A stretch of DNA of 64,000 nt from Flavisolibacter ginsenosidimutans (GCF_007970805.1 NZ_CP042433.1:248001-312000), one strand, 5' to 3'. Positions 30,665-39,912 are shown, numbered from the stretch's first letter. Made by a program: numbers and translations. Notes: generated by a model from the letters alone, not told the origin.

Positions 30665-32110
30665 TCAAACGATTTCCCTTTGCCCAATCATTTCGGCTTC
30701 AACTTCCTTGCAGGTTTGCTTGAGCAAGGCGTACAAGGCATCCATCGTTTCAAGCGTTGTATGAATGTTTACGGGGTTGATGCGAAACCAGGTCTTGCCT
30801 TTCATTTCGGTAGAAGCAAACCAAAATTTTCCGCCGCGTTCCATGCGGGCCGCCACTTCGTAATGCAAGGCCTTGGATTGCTCTTTAGTTAAGTCGTTGC
30901 CTTTGTAATGCAGACAGATGGCCGACATCGGCGGCTCAATGGCTGATTCAAATAAGCCATCTTTTATGGCAAGACGGTGCAAGTGTTTTGCCTGCGCAAT
31001 ATTCTGGTCAATCCATTCACCAATTTGTTCTTTTCCGTAGTGCTGAAAACTGGCCCAGACTTTCAAACTCCTGAAACGTTTTGATTGTTCGAAACCGTGA
31101 ACGTAAAACTGGTAGCGTTCCGATTTTTGATTTGTTCTGTCCGTAAGATAAGCGTGTTGAATGCCGAAGGATTTTGTAAGGCGCTGATGGTCTTTTACCA
31201 ACACGGCGCCGGCATCAAGCGGTGCGTAAAACCATTTGTGCGGATCAATGGTAACAGAATCAGCAAGGCTCAATCCTTTCAACGCAGTCGGATATTTCTG
31301 CGAAAGCAACATGCCACCGCCGTAAGCCGCATCTACATGAAACCAACAGTTCTCTCTTTTTGCAATTTTTGATAATGCCTCCAAATCATCTACTGCGCCA
31401 AGGTTTGTCGTTCCAGCAAGTCCAACAATGCAAATGGGTTTTATCCCTTTTGCTTTGTCATTGGCAATCGCTTCTTCCAGCGCATCAATCCGAACGCGGT
31501 AAGATTCATCGGTTGGCAGTGCACGCAAATAATTTCTTCCAATGCCCGCGGCATCTACCGATTTATCAATGGATACGTGGCGTTCTTCGGAAACATAAAC
31601 AGCCCACTCGCCGTGCAAACCTTCGTGCTGCGCCGTGTCGCCGGTGGTCCAGTCGCGGCCCAGTTTAATGCCGATGAAATTTGCCATCATACCGCCGCTG
31701 GTTAAGTTGCCGCCGGCGTTTTCATCGTAACCGATCAAATCATTCAACCAACGAATTACTCTTCTTTCCATCGCAACGGCTGAAGGGCCGATGGTGTAGG
31801 CGCCAACGTTTTGATTGATGGCCGATGCAAGAAGATCGGCAAGAATTCCGGCGGGATTTGGCGAAGGCGTGATGAGGCCCATATAGCCTGGATGATTGAC
31901 GTGTGTGAGATAAGGCATCAATTTTTCTTCGAGTTCTTTTTGTAATTGCGCAAGGGGTTTTGGCTTTTGCGGAATGGCTTCGTCAAAGAGTTCGTATAAA
32001 AAAGAAGGCTCTACATCGGGAAACAAAGCTTTGCCGGAAACGTTGTTTAAATAATCCGCGATGTAATCAACAAGGTAATGGCCGGCCTGCCTGAATTCTT
32101 CGTGTTGCAT
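30665..32110 (-). CDS. Group II PLP-dependent decarboxylase (aromatic-L-amino-acid decarboxylase type)
   Basis: The 481-residue enzyme matches the AADC/DDC group: NPAGILADLLASAINQNVGA, FTSGGMMAN-like LTSGGMMANFIGIKLGRD, the PLP-stacking region WFHVDAAYGGGML and the Schiff-base lysine in DPHKWFYAPLDAGAVLVKD. The C-terminal domain has WFRINPVNIHTT. Members decarboxylate DOPA, 5-hydroxytryptophan, tryptophan, tyrosine or phenylalanine to amines; the exact substrate cannot be read by eye. An O-methyltransferase and an N-acetyltransferase lie upstream on the same strand. Confidence 0.9.
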   Translation of the reverse strand: MQHEEFRQAGHYLVDYIADYLNNVSGKALFPDVEPSFLYELFDEAIPQKPKPLAQLQKELEEKLMPYLTHVNHPGYMGLITPSPNPAGILADLLASAINQNVGAYTIGPSAVAMERRVIRWLNDLIGYDENAGGNLTSGGMMANFIGIKLGRDWTTGDTAQHEGLHGEWAVYVSEERHVSIDKSVDAAGIGRNYLRALPTDESYRVRIDALEEAIANDKAKGIKPICIVGLAGTTNLGAVDDLEALSKIAKRENCWFHVDAAYGGGMLLSQKYPTALKGLSLADSVTIDPHKWFYAPLDAGAVLVKDHQRLTKSFGIQHAYLTDRTNQKSERYQFYVHGFEQSKRFRSLKVWASFQHYGKEQIGEWIDQNIAQAKHLHRLAIKDGLFESAIEPPMSAICLHYKGNDLTKEQSKALHYEVAARMERGGKFWFASTEMKGKTWFRINPVNIHTTLETMDALYALLKQTCKEVEAEMIGQREIV

Positions 32111-32144
32111 GAGTGGATTTTGGTTTGCTTAAAGGTAATTGAAA

Positions 32145-32307
32145 TGGCAATCGGCTGTCGGCTGTCGGCTGTCGGCAATCAGCTGCCAGCCAAGAACATA
32201 GATCCAACAATACTGTGTCAAAATATTTTCGCCAAACAAAACGCCTGAATTTAGTTCAGGCGTTTTGGGTTTATTGCTAATTGCTGACGGCCGATTGCTG
32301 GTAGCTC
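32145..32307. repeat. Paired heptad hairpin around a terminator
   Basis: The left arm 32145-32193 contains TGGCAAT, three copies of CGGCTGT, CGGCAAT and CAGCTGC with an exact 7-base period. The right arm 32273-32307 has ATTGCTA, ATTGCTG, ACGGCCG, ATTGCTG and GTAGCTC, inverted with respect to the left. The 79-base interior contains the terminator of the methyltransferase gene. Confidence 0.65.
32238..32266 (-). terminator. Terminator of the methyltransferase gene
   Basis: AAAACGCCTGAA and TTCAGGCGTTTT pair perfectly around TTTAG. It lies between the methyltransferase and decarboxylase genes, which argues that the two are not one simple operon. Confidence 0.8.
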
Positions 32308-32314
32308 ACCGCCT

Positions 32315-33388
32315 TCATTTGTGCGCAACGGCGGCGCTTGTCGGGCCGGCCAATGGAATGCGTTCCGTGCGTTTAAAGCCTGCGGCTTTTGTCCAGCGTT
32401 CAAAGTCAGCCATCGTGTAATCAAAAGCATCGCCGTTTTCAATCAGCATGTTTAAACTCATAAGCAAGCCGAATGTGTTTTGCCGGCGTTCGTCGTCAAT
32501 GATGTTTTCAATCGCCATCAAAGCGCCGCCTTCGGGTAAGAGGTCATAAACTTTTTTCACCAATTGGGCTTTGGTTTCTTCGTTCATGCCGTGCAGGATA
32601 TTTCCCATTGTAACGATGCCGGCTTTTGGTAACTCGTCTTTTAAAAAATCGCCACCGGCAACGCGAATGCGGTTGGATAAACTGAACTGCGCAATTTTTC
32701 GTTCAGCCAATGGCTTAACCGGCGGCAAGTCATAGGTTGTGCATTGAATGGATGGATGCCGCAAGCAAACCTGAACACTCAACCATCCATCGGCGCCGCC
32801 AACGTCCAACATCGTATCGTATGTGTTGAAGTCAAATTTGTTAACGAGCAGCATAAAGTTCCCGGCCTGAATACCGCTCATGGCATCCATAAATTCCTGT
32901 AGCCTTTCTTCGTTTTGATAGAGTTCGGTAAAAAATTCCATGTTGCCTTGCGGCTTGCCCTTGCCTTCGTTTTGGGGTTGTCCCGTACGCAAGCCGTCTT
33001 CTAAATCGTTCCAAAATTTATAGAGACGGTTGTTGGCCATTTCCAGTATTCCGCCGGTGTAGCTGCGCTTGTTTTTATCAAGAAAAAAATCCGTGTCTTC
33101 GGCGTTGCTGTAAAGCGCTTCGTCCAGCAGGCCTTTGCGCTCCAAAAGCCCAAGTGAAACAAGAGCGTCAAGCCAATCGTACACATGCCGGTCGGATGCG
33201 CCCAGGCCCAATTTCTCTTTGATGCCTTTTGCGGATAAAGCACCGCTGGCCAGATGTGTGAATAAATTCAGTTTTACAGCCGTAAGCAAAACTTTTGAAG
33301 CCCAAAAGCCCATGCCGAATTGCATGATGCGTGAAGGATCTAACGTTACGGGGACGTTTGTTTGTTTGGCAGTTGATTCAGCAAGCAT
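32315..33388 (-). CDS. O-methyltransferase, acetylserotonin O-methyltransferase-like
   Basis: The 357-residue protein has the two-domain plan of plant and animal small-molecule O-methyltransferases: an N-terminal winged-helix dimerisation domain (FWASKVLLTAVKLNLFTHLA) and a SAM-binding domain with MLDVGGADGWLSVQ, the motif around GDFLKDELPKAGIVTMGN, and the catalytic His in ILHGMNEE. The usual acceptor is a hydroxyl on an aromatic or amine-derived molecule; Bacteroidota members are mostly uncharacterised. It lies between an acetyltransferase and a decarboxylase gene. Confidence 0.87.
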   Translation of the reverse strand: MLAESTAKQTNVPVTLDPSRIMQFGMGFWASKVLLTAVKLNLFTHLASGALSAKGIKEKLGLGASDRHVYDWLDALVSLGLLERKGLLDEALYSNAEDTDFFLDKNKRSYTGGILEMANNRLYKFWNDLEDGLRTGQPQNEGKGKPQGNMEFFTELYQNEERLQEFMDAMSGIQAGNFMLLVNKFDFNTYDTMLDVGGADGWLSVQVCLRHPSIQCTTYDLPPVKPLAERKIAQFSLSNRIRVAGGDFLKDELPKAGIVTMGNILHGMNEETKAQLVKKVYDLLPEGGALMAIENIIDDERRQNTFGLLMSLNMLIENGDAFDYTMADFERWTKAAGFKRTERIPLAGPTSAAVAHK

Positions 33389-33459
33389 AACGTGTGAGGT
33401 TTAACGGTGAGGAAAGACTGTTTCCTTAAAGTTAAAAATTCTGACTTGGATAAAGTCGT

Positions 33460-33972
33460 TCAGTCGCGAAGGCTTTTCTCCATCACCATAAACTGAAGCG
33501 GTTGTTTCGGAATGCCGAAGGCCGGATCCTTTGGAAAATCTTCGCGGAAACCTGTGTCCACAAAACCTTTGCGGCCGTAATAAGCAATGAGTTCGTCTCT
33601 TGCGGTGATGACGGTCATTTTTATTTTTTTGCAGCCAATTTGTTTTGCGTGCTTTTCCGAAGCGGCCATCAACTGTGCACCCAAACCCTTGCCTTGCAAT
33701 TCGGGCTTTACGGTCAACATGCCGAGGTATAATGCATCGTTCTGTTTTTCAAGATAAACGCAACCGTTTAACTCGCCGTCTTCTTCTGCCAACAGAACGA
33801 TGGCGTCGTTGCGATTTATCGTTCTTCTTAGTGAGTCCTCGCTGGTGCGAACGCCGTCCAACAAATCGGCTTCGGTGGTCCAGCCTTTTTTTGAGCTATC
33901 GCCGCGGTAAGCGCTGTTTACAAGCTTGTTCAATGCGGGAGCATCGGAGGTTGTTGCCGTGCGAAAATTCAT
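33460..33972 (-). CDS. GNAT family N-acetyltransferase
   Basis: The 170-residue product (start chosen at 33972, NFRTATTSDAPALN) has the acetyl-CoA loop LTVKPELQGKGLGAQLMA and the late motif AYYGRKGFVDTG. The N-terminal SAYRGDSSKKGWTTEADLLD is typical of a common bacterial GNAT subgroup with no fixed substrate. It precedes the O-methyltransferase by 71 bases on the same strand. Confidence 0.88.
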   Translation of the reverse strand: MNFRTATTSDAPALNKLVNSAYRGDSSKKGWTTEADLLDGVRTSEDSLRRTINRNDAIVLLAEEDGELNGCVYLEKQNDALYLGMLTVKPELQGKGLGAQLMAASEKHAKQIGCKKIKMTVITARDELIAYYGRKGFVDTGFREDFPKDPAFGIPKQPLQFMVMEKSLRD

Positions 33973-34179
33973 AACGCGAAGATAAAACGGCAAAGCGTTG
34001 AAAAAGGAACTGCTTGCTCTGGAGCGTCCAACGCAATTGATCTTTTTTGAAGCTGAACATTTATTGCGGCATGTTTTTTAAGGCGCATAACAAATGCAAT
34101 TTGTTTTGAGGAACAGATAAGACGATCATCAATTTAAAGGGAAGCAACAAATTTTTTACGAACGAAAAAACAACGCATT

Positions 34180-35340
34180 ATGTTAGCCATGAATTACCGC
34201 GGGCCCTTCCGTGTGCGGGCCGATCGCAACAAACCTTATCCCGAAATTCTGCACCCTGGCGACGCCATTGTGCAGGTGACACGTTCGTGCATTTGCGGTT
34301 CTGACTTGCACCTCTATCACGGCCTTGTTCCGGACACAAGAGTAGGCATGACCTTCGGCCACGAGTTCACCGGCATTGTTGTAGAAACAGGTTCGGCCGT
34401 ACAGAAACTTAAAGTTGGCGATCACGTGCTGGTACCCTTCAACATTGCTTGCGGCATGTGTCCGTTTTGCAAGCAGGAACTCTACGGCAATTGCCACGAA
34501 TCCAACCCCGAAGCCACCGCCGTTGGCGGCATTTTTGGCTATTCGCACACAGCCGGTGGCTACGACGGCGGACAGGCAGAATACGTTCGCGTGCCTTATG
34601 CCGACGTTAGTCCAACCGTAATTCCACAAGGCATGGATCTGGACGATGCTGTGTTGTTAACCGATGTTGTGCCGACGGGTTATCAGGCAGCCGAAATGGG
34701 CGGTATTAAAAAGGGTGATACGGTGGTAGTGTTTGGCGCGGGTCCAATCGGCATCATGGCAGCACGTTGCTCGTGGTTGTTCGGCGCGGCGCGGGTGATC
34801 GTGATTGATCAACTGGATTACCGGCTTGAGTTTGCAAAGAACTACGCGAAGTGCGAGGTTTACAATTTCCGATCAATTGGCGATCCGGTCTTGTTCTTAA
34901 AAAAACAAACCGATTATTTCGGCGCTGATGTTTGCATAGATGCCGTTGGATGCGAAGCTGCGGGCAGTGCCATGAACACGTTAACCGGCCGGAAAACTTT
35001 GCTGCAGGCCGGTTCCACAACGGCTTTGTTCTGGGCCATTAATTCGGTGAAGAAAGGCGGCATTGTTTCCATTGTTGGAGTTTACGGACCCACGTGGAAT
35101 TTCGTGCCCATTGGTAACGTGGTGAACAAAGGCATTACCATTCGCGCCAACCAGGCATCGGTAAAACGATTGCTTCCGCGTTTGATTGATCACGTGATGT
35201 CGGGCCGATTGAATCCAAAGGAAATCATTACGCACCGCATTCCGCTGGAAGAAGTATCAGACGCTTACCACATCTTTTCCGCGAAGCGTGACAATTGTAT
35301 CAAACCCATTTTGATTCCTTCATCTGCCAAGGCAGCGTAA
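34180..35340 (+). CDS. Zinc-dependent alcohol/formaldehyde dehydrogenase family protein
   Basis: The 386-residue enzyme has catalytic zinc ligands in RSCICGSDLHLY and TFGHEFTG, structural zinc cysteines in CGMCPFCKQELYGNC, and the NAD-binding motif VVVFGAGPIGIMAARC. The inserted loop after NC and the general layout match the glutathione-independent formaldehyde dehydrogenase-like group. An alternative start three codons later is possible. The next gene starts 5 bases after the stop, so the two are one transcript. Confidence 0.92.
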   Translation: MLAMNYRGPFRVRADRNKPYPEILHPGDAIVQVTRSCICGSDLHLYHGLVPDTRVGMTFGHEFTGIVVETGSAVQKLKVGDHVLVPFNIACGMCPFCKQELYGNCHESNPEATAVGGIFGYSHTAGGYDGGQAEYVRVPYADVSPTVIPQGMDLDDAVLLTDVVPTGYQAAEMGGIKKGDTVVVFGAGPIGIMAARCSWLFGAARVIVIDQLDYRLEFAKNYAKCEVYNFRSIGDPVLFLKKQTDYFGADVCIDAVGCEAAGSAMNTLTGRKTLLQAGSTTALFWAINSVKKGGIVSIVGVYGPTWNFVPIGNVVNKGITIRANQASVKRLLPRLIDHVMSGRLNPKEIITHRIPLEEVSDAYHIFSAKRDNCIKPILIPSSAKAA

Positions 35341-35345
35341 ACAAA

Positions 35346-35885
35346 ATGATTATGGAAAACGTAGCAAACGTAGACGTACAAAAACGTACAGACGAAACGT
35401 ACAAAGACATACCGGGTTGGGGCATTGATGCCGATCCGGAGAACGAGCCGACCTATCCAATGAAGCATTACACCGGCGACGATCACCAACGGTTGCATTA
35501 CGAACGTCCGCCTTTGCAACCCGTGGACGTTGAGGTGTTGCATTCCAACGAGCGGCCTAACGTGACAGCGGCTTTTGGCACCGTGTCGCCCCCATCGGGA
35601 TTAAGCGGTATGCTTCGGCGTTATGCTTTTCAACACAGCGAAGGCAGTTCTTTGCACTGGTTGCCGCTGATCATGGCCGACCGCATCAACGCCATTGAAG
35701 GCATCGTGGATGATTTGGCGCACGGCCACATTCCCAATGTTTTCGCCGAACGCGGATGGAATGCGGAATGGAAGTACAACCGGAAAGGATTGATTACAAA
35801 AATTGCGGTGACAACACTTGTTGCAACAACGGTGATTGCCTTGCTCTCAACAAAAAAGAAAAAAAAGAAACGGTTCTCGTTTTGA
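35346..35885 (+). CDS. Conserved hypothetical protein paired with the dehydrogenase
   Basis: The 179-residue product is hydrophilic through most of its length (PGWGIDADPENEPTYPMKHY near the N terminus, LHWLPLIMADRINAIEGIVD in the middle) with one C-terminal hydrophobic helix (IAVTTLVATTVIALLS) followed by a lysine-rich tail, so it may be a tail-anchored membrane protein. I do not know its function. It follows the zinc dehydrogenase directly and is followed by a hairpin; the pairing suggests a shared role. Confidence 0.75.
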   Translation: MIMENVANVDVQKRTDETYKDIPGWGIDADPENEPTYPMKHYTGDDHQRLHYERPPLQPVDVEVLHSNERPNVTAAFGTVSPPSGLSGMLRRYAFQHSEGSSLHWLPLIMADRINAIEGIVDDLAHGHIPNVFAERGWNAEWKYNRKGLITKIAVTTLVATTVIALLSTKKKKKKRFSF

Positions 35886-35900
35886 ATTCAACGTGTTCTT

Positions 35901-35930
35901 AACGGCCTGCGCATTTCATTGCAGGCCGTT
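35901..35930 (+). terminator. Hairpin after the dehydrogenase-partner gene
   Basis: AACGGCCTGC and GCAGGCCGTT form a perfect 10-bp stem around a 10-base loop, 16 bases after the stop. A T run is lacking, so termination is probable but not certain. Confidence 0.55.
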
Positions 35931-36017
35931 TGCAGTTATTCGGGTAGAGCACAATTGTGCGGCGCAAAACCCAAAAGAAAATTGAAAAGGAAAGTTGGCT
36001 TGTACAAGAGAATGCCC

Positions 36018-36056
36018 TATACTTGTAAAACAAAGTCCGCTGTGGAAACAGCGGAC
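36018..36056 (+). ncRNA. Candidate small RNA start with 5' hairpin
   Basis: TATACTTG (one mismatch from TAnnTTTG) with TTGG 19 bases upstream would start a transcript near 36031, immediately before a perfect 9-bp stem (GTCCGCTGT with ACAGCGGAC) closed by GGAA. No ORF follows. This is only a structural candidate. Confidence 0.25.
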
Positions 36057-36062
36057 GATCTA

Positions 36063-36140
36063 ACGATTGCTTGCTATATGAAAAAAGTTATTTCTTCTTT
36101 TTTATCTACGGTTGCCCGCTAATTTTACGGTTGCTTGCTA
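36063..36140 (+). repeat. Three short direct repeats
   Basis: ACGATTGCTTGCTA (36063), ACGGTTGCCCGCTA (36108) and ACGGTTGCTTGCTA (36127) are copies of one 14-bp unit in a gene-free space. Confidence 0.5.
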
Positions 36141-36278
36141 CTTGAACCATTGATGCCACTAAAATAGCCCGGCGTTTTGTCCGAACCGGTTAATTTTTAA
36201 CCGGGGACACGATGCCAAAACGAAACCAAATTCGCTGAAAGACGCGCCGGCCGTGTCTTTCAGCATTTTTTAGGAGGA

Positions 36279-37868
36279 ATGTCCAAACGCTCAAACGATA
36301 TATTGTTTCAATTGATCCATTCGCTGGAAAAAGCGGAAAAGAGGCATTTTAAGCTCTTTATCAAACGCAATTCGGCCAACGAAAACCTCAAGATCATTCA
36401 GTTGTTTGATGCCATGGACAAGATGGAGGAATACGACGAAGCCAAATTGCTAAAGCGGCTTCCGGCGGTACAAAAGGTGCAACTCTCTAATTTAAAAGCG
36501 CATTTGTACAAACAAGTTCTGGCAAGTCTTCGCCTGCTCAAAAGTGCCGACAGTCTCGACCTGCAATTGAACGAGCAGTTCGACTATGCGCACATTCTTT
36601 ACAAGAAAGGTTTGTTTCTGCAAAGCCTGAAAATTCTTGAGAAGACGAAGGAACTGGCAAAGGCCAATCAGAAGATGACCTTTCTGGCGCAAGCCATTGC
36701 GCTGGAAAAAAGAATCGAATCGCTGCACATTACCCGCAGCATGCAAGACCGTGCGGAAAGCCTTTCGGCAGAAGCATTGGAAGTGAGTACGCACATTGAC
36801 ATGGTGACGCGGCTTTCCAATCTGGCCATTCAACTTTACAGTTGGTACATCAAGCACGGGCACACCCGCGACGAAGAAGACGAAGCAGCCATTAAAACTT
36901 TCATGCAAACGCATTTGCCGGGCAACGCTTCGGCGCAGCAAGGCTTTTACGAAAAACTTTATCTCTACCAAAGCTTTACCTGGTATTCGTTTATCCGGCA
37001 GGACTGGGTAATGTATTACCGCTACACGCAAAAGTGGGTGAACCTTTTTGAGGAGCAACCGTTGATGAAACGGGTAGAAACAGGCCACTACATTAAAGGG
37101 TTGCACAATCTTCTGAACGCACTGTTTGATTTGCGTCACCACCAAAAATTAGATGACGCCATCAAGCGCTTGGAAACCTTTGCGCAGACAGAACGTGTGC
37201 AGGAAAACGACAACTTTCGCGTACAATCTTTTCTTTACGTGGTGCAGGCAAAAATCAACACGCATTTTTTAAAAGGAACGTTTAAGGAAGGCTTGTTATT
37301 GATACCGCACATCGAAGAAAAGCTCAAGGAGAATGCGGTTTTTATTGACCCGCACCGTGTGATGGTGCTTGATTATAAAATCGCCTCGCTTTACTTTGGC
37401 AGCGGCGATTTTGATACCTGCATTGACTACCTGCAGAAGATTATTAACGATGATGTGGGCCTGCGTTATGACCTGCAATGTTATGCACGGCTGCAACACT
37501 TGCTGGCACATTACGAATTGGGCAATTACGAGTTGGTTGAATACCTCTCGCGATCGGTTTACCGCTTCATGGCCAAGATGAAAAACCTGACCTTGCTGGA
37601 AGAAGAGATTCTCAAATTCCTTCGCCGTTCCTTCAGTCTTTCCCCCGATAAAATCAAGAAAGAATTGCAGGTGTTTTTGCAGCGCATCAAAAAGTTCGAA
37701 CGCAACCGTCTTCAAACCCGGGTGTTTGTTTACTTGGACATTGTCTCATGGGTGGAGAGCAAAGTTTACCAACGTCCGCTTGCCGAAATCATTCACAAAA
37801 AATATTTAGCCGACCTGGTAAGACGCGAACACCGCATGATTGCGGCAAAAAATTCTGGCTCTTTATAA
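36279..37868 (+). CDS. Helical-repeat (TPR-like) conserved Bacteroidota protein
   Basis: The 529-residue protein is almost entirely alpha-helical, with TPR-like stretches such as AHILYKKGLFLQSLKILEKT and ASLYFGSGDFDTCIDYLQK. It has no signal peptide or catalytic motif. Similar long helical proteins of unknown role are common in this phylum. An AGGAGG at 36272-36277 is rare for the phylum but only one base from the ATG, too close for a standard ribosome site. A hairpin with a T run lies just before it, so an attenuator is possible. Confidence 0.8.
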   Translation: MSKRSNDILFQLIHSLEKAEKRHFKLFIKRNSANENLKIIQLFDAMDKMEEYDEAKLLKRLPAVQKVQLSNLKAHLYKQVLASLRLLKSADSLDLQLNEQFDYAHILYKKGLFLQSLKILEKTKELAKANQKMTFLAQAIALEKRIESLHITRSMQDRAESLSAEALEVSTHIDMVTRLSNLAIQLYSWYIKHGHTRDEEDEAAIKTFMQTHLPGNASAQQGFYEKLYLYQSFTWYSFIRQDWVMYYRYTQKWVNLFEEQPLMKRVETGHYIKGLHNLLNALFDLRHHQKLDDAIKRLETFAQTERVQENDNFRVQSFLYVVQAKINTHFLKGTFKEGLLLIPHIEEKLKENAVFIDPHRVMVLDYKIASLYFGSGDFDTCIDYLQKIINDDVGLRYDLQCYARLQHLLAHYELGNYELVEYLSRSVYRFMAKMKNLTLLEEEILKFLRRSFSLSPDKIKKELQVFLQRIKKFERNRLQTRVFVYLDIVSWVESKVYQRPLAEIIHKKYLADLVRREHRMIAAKNSGSL

Positions 37869-37944
37869 AAAATATTTTTACACACGCAACCGCCTGCCTT
37901 TTGAAGACGTATTAAGGGTTAACTTTAAGACACAAACCCTAAAC

Positions 37945-39912
37945 GTGTCCCTTTTTGGCCCCTTTCATACAACTTGCAAGAAACACCAGCCGTTGCTCCG
38001 TGCCTTTTTAATGAGCCTCGCGGCTTGTTTTTTTTATGTAGAAATGATGGCGCAAGGCTGCCCGCCCAACATAGATTTTGAAGCGGGCAATTTCAACAAC
38101 TGGACTTGCTACACGGGCTTTACGGCTTCGGTTGGCGGTGTCAACCAAATTAATCTTACGGTTTCTGGACCAACCTTCAACAGGCATACGATGTACACGG
38201 CCAGCACAGGCGAAACGGATCCTTATGGCGGCTTTTCGGTCCATTGCCCGAACGGGAGCCGGCACTCCATTCGTCTGGGCAACGACCAGGGAGGCGGCGA
38301 AGCCGAAGGCATTTCATACGAGTTTGCCATCCCTGCAAACCGCAACGAATATTCACTCATCTACCAATACGCGGTTGTATTTGAAGACCCGGTACACGAA
38401 GTATCGCAGCAACCGAGGATGGTAGTGGAAATAACCAACGTAACCGATAACGAAATAATATCCTGTTCGTCGCTCACCTTTATTCCGTTTGGAAACATTC
38501 TTCCCGGTTTTTTTGAATCATCCACCAAAGGACCCGACGGAACGCCGATATGGTGTAAGGATTGGTCGGCCGTTTCCATCAACCTTGACCACCTTGCCGG
38601 CAAAACCATCAAGCTTTTTTTTAAAACCGCCGATTGCACCTTCCGCCGGCATTTCGGCTATGCTTACATTGACGTAAACTCGGAGTGCAGCAGCGAATTT
38701 GTAGGCGCAACGTTTTGTGCAGATGATACAGCCGTCACCGTTACGGCGCCTTACGGTTATCAAAACTATACGTGGTACAACAACAACTTTACACAAGTAC
38801 TGGGCAACGAACAAAGGCTGCGTTTTTATCCGCCGCCGCCTGTAGGAACAACGGTTGCTGTTGAAGTTATTCCCTATAATGGTTACGGTTGCATTGATAC
38901 TTTGTATGCGCGGTTGGTGGATACGCTGAAGTTGCGTGCCCACGCAGGTTCAGACGCACTTTATTGCGGCAACGAACCGGTAATGATTGGCGAAAATCCC
39001 AAGCCCGAAGTGGTGTATAGTTGGAGCCCGGCCATCGGGCTTAGTGATCCGAATATTGCGGATCCGTTGGCAAGCCCGCAAACAACAACTACTTATTTAC
39101 TTACGGTCCGAAGCAGCGGCGGTGGCTGCCGCAATCAGGACTCGGTAGTAGTTCGTTCTTCATCTCTCGACAGTACATTAACCGTGCTTGGCAAAACGGT
39201 TTATTGTTTGGGCAACGACGATAGCACCGTTTTAAATGTACAAGCGGCCGACAAAATACAATGGTATAAAAATGGCGTTCCTGTAACCGGCGCAAACAAG
39301 CCGCGTTACGAGGTTACACAGACAGGCTCTTACTCGGCGGTACTTTCAAGTAATCTTGGCTGCACCGTCAATACCCGGTCACAATCCGTATTGATTGACC
39401 AGGCAAAGCCTGGCATCACTTACCCTGTTGAATACGCTGCCATTAACCTCCCTTATTCATTGCAAGCCCGAACTTTTGGGACAAGCGTTTTATGGCAACC
39501 TTCCACTTATCTCGACAATCCTTCTTCTGTAACACCAATGTTTAAAGGTGCGACGGAACAATCTTACACTATCCGCATTGAAACCGTTACCGGCTGTGTT
39601 ACGGTGGACACGCAATTGGTGAAAGTCGTACCGCAAGCCGACATCTTTGTGCCTACCGCGTTTACGCCAAACGGCGACGGAATGAACGATATTCTTCGCC
39701 CTGTACTAATGGGGATTAAGCAACTAACTTATTTCCGTATTTACAATCGCTGGGGACAATTGCTGCACGAAACAAGAATTGCCAGCGCAGAATGGGACGG
39801 CAAAGTAGGCGGTGTGCCGCAGCCAAGCGGCGTAGTTGTTTGGATAGCCGAAGGCATTGGTTCCGATGGACGCATTTACACCCGAAAAGGCACGAGTGTA
39901 TTAATAAGATAA
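37945..39912 (+). CDS. Secreted protein with type IX (CHU_C/gliding-type) C-terminal sorting domain
   Basis: The C-terminal 85 residues are the type B type IX sorting domain: FVPTAFTPNGDGMNDILRP, YFRIYNRWGQLL and SGVVVWIAEGIG. Upstream are Ig-like/PKD-like stretches (YSWSPAIGLSDPNIADPLAS) and a cysteine-containing N-terminal domain that begins GCPPNIDFEAGNFNNWTCYT, resembling lectin-like jelly-roll domains. The start is uncertain: I use GTG 37945, which yields a signal peptide ending near MMAQG; ATG 38011 is an alternative. The protein is presumably attached to or released from the cell surface. Confidence 0.85.
   Translation: MSLFGPFHTTCKKHQPLLRAFLMSLAACFFYVEMMAQGCPPNIDFEAGNFNNWTCYTGFTASVGGVNQINLTVSGPTFNRHTMYTASTGETDPYGGFSVHCPNGSRHSIRLGNDQGGGEAEGISYEFAIPANRNEYSLIYQYAVVFEDPVHEVSQQPRMVVEITNVTDNEIISCSSLTFIPFGNILPGFFESSTKGPDGTPIWCKDWSAVSINLDHLAGKTIKLFFKTADCTFRRHFGYAYIDVNSECSSEFVGATFCADDTAVTVTAPYGYQNYTWYNNNFTQVLGNEQRLRFYPPPPVGTTVAVEVIPYNGYGCIDTLYARLVDTLKLRAHAGSDALYCGNEPVMIGENPKPEVVYSWSPAIGLSDPNIADPLASPQTTTTYLLTVRSSGGGCRNQDSVVVRSSSLDSTLTVLGKTVYCLGNDDSTVLNVQAADKIQWYKNGVPVTGANKPRYEVTQTGSYSAVLSSNLGCTVNTRSQSVLIDQAKPGITYPVEYAAINLPYSLQARTFGTSVLWQPSTYLDNPSSVTPMFKGATEQSYTIRIETVTGCVTVDTQLVKVVPQADIFVPTAFTPNGDGMNDILRPVLMGIKQLTYFRIYNRWGQLLHETRIASAEWDGKVGGVPQPSGVVVWIAEGIGSDGRIYTRKGTSVLIR

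Larger units (their letters stand above)
35886..36278. other. Intergenic region with several hairpins and a 14-bp direct repeat
   Basis: No convincing coding frame is present. Structures seen: the terminator-like stem 35901-35930; a promoter-like TATACTTG at 36018 with TTGG 19 bases before; a 9-bp stem with a GGAA loop at 36035-36056; three direct repeats of ACGGTTGCTTGCTA type; a palindrome CCGGTTAA/TTAACCGG at 36186-36204; and a 10-bp stem at 36234-36264 just before the next gene. A diverged copy of the 17-bp motif may lie at 35952. Confidence 0.5.

Noticed and set aside
32145-32193. Tandem CGGCTGT array as a CRISPR or as a plain microsatellite
   Set aside because: There are no spacers or cas genes, and the units vary while an inverted array lies downstream, so it belongs with the paired hairpins.
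30665-33972. A firm call of a melatonin operon
   Set aside because: Substrates cannot be read from the sequence and a strong terminator interrupts the set; kept only as a hypothesis.
35919-36122. 67-residue plus-strand ORF in the hairpin-rich space
   Set aside because: It runs through two hairpins and a direct repeat and has no protein-like character.
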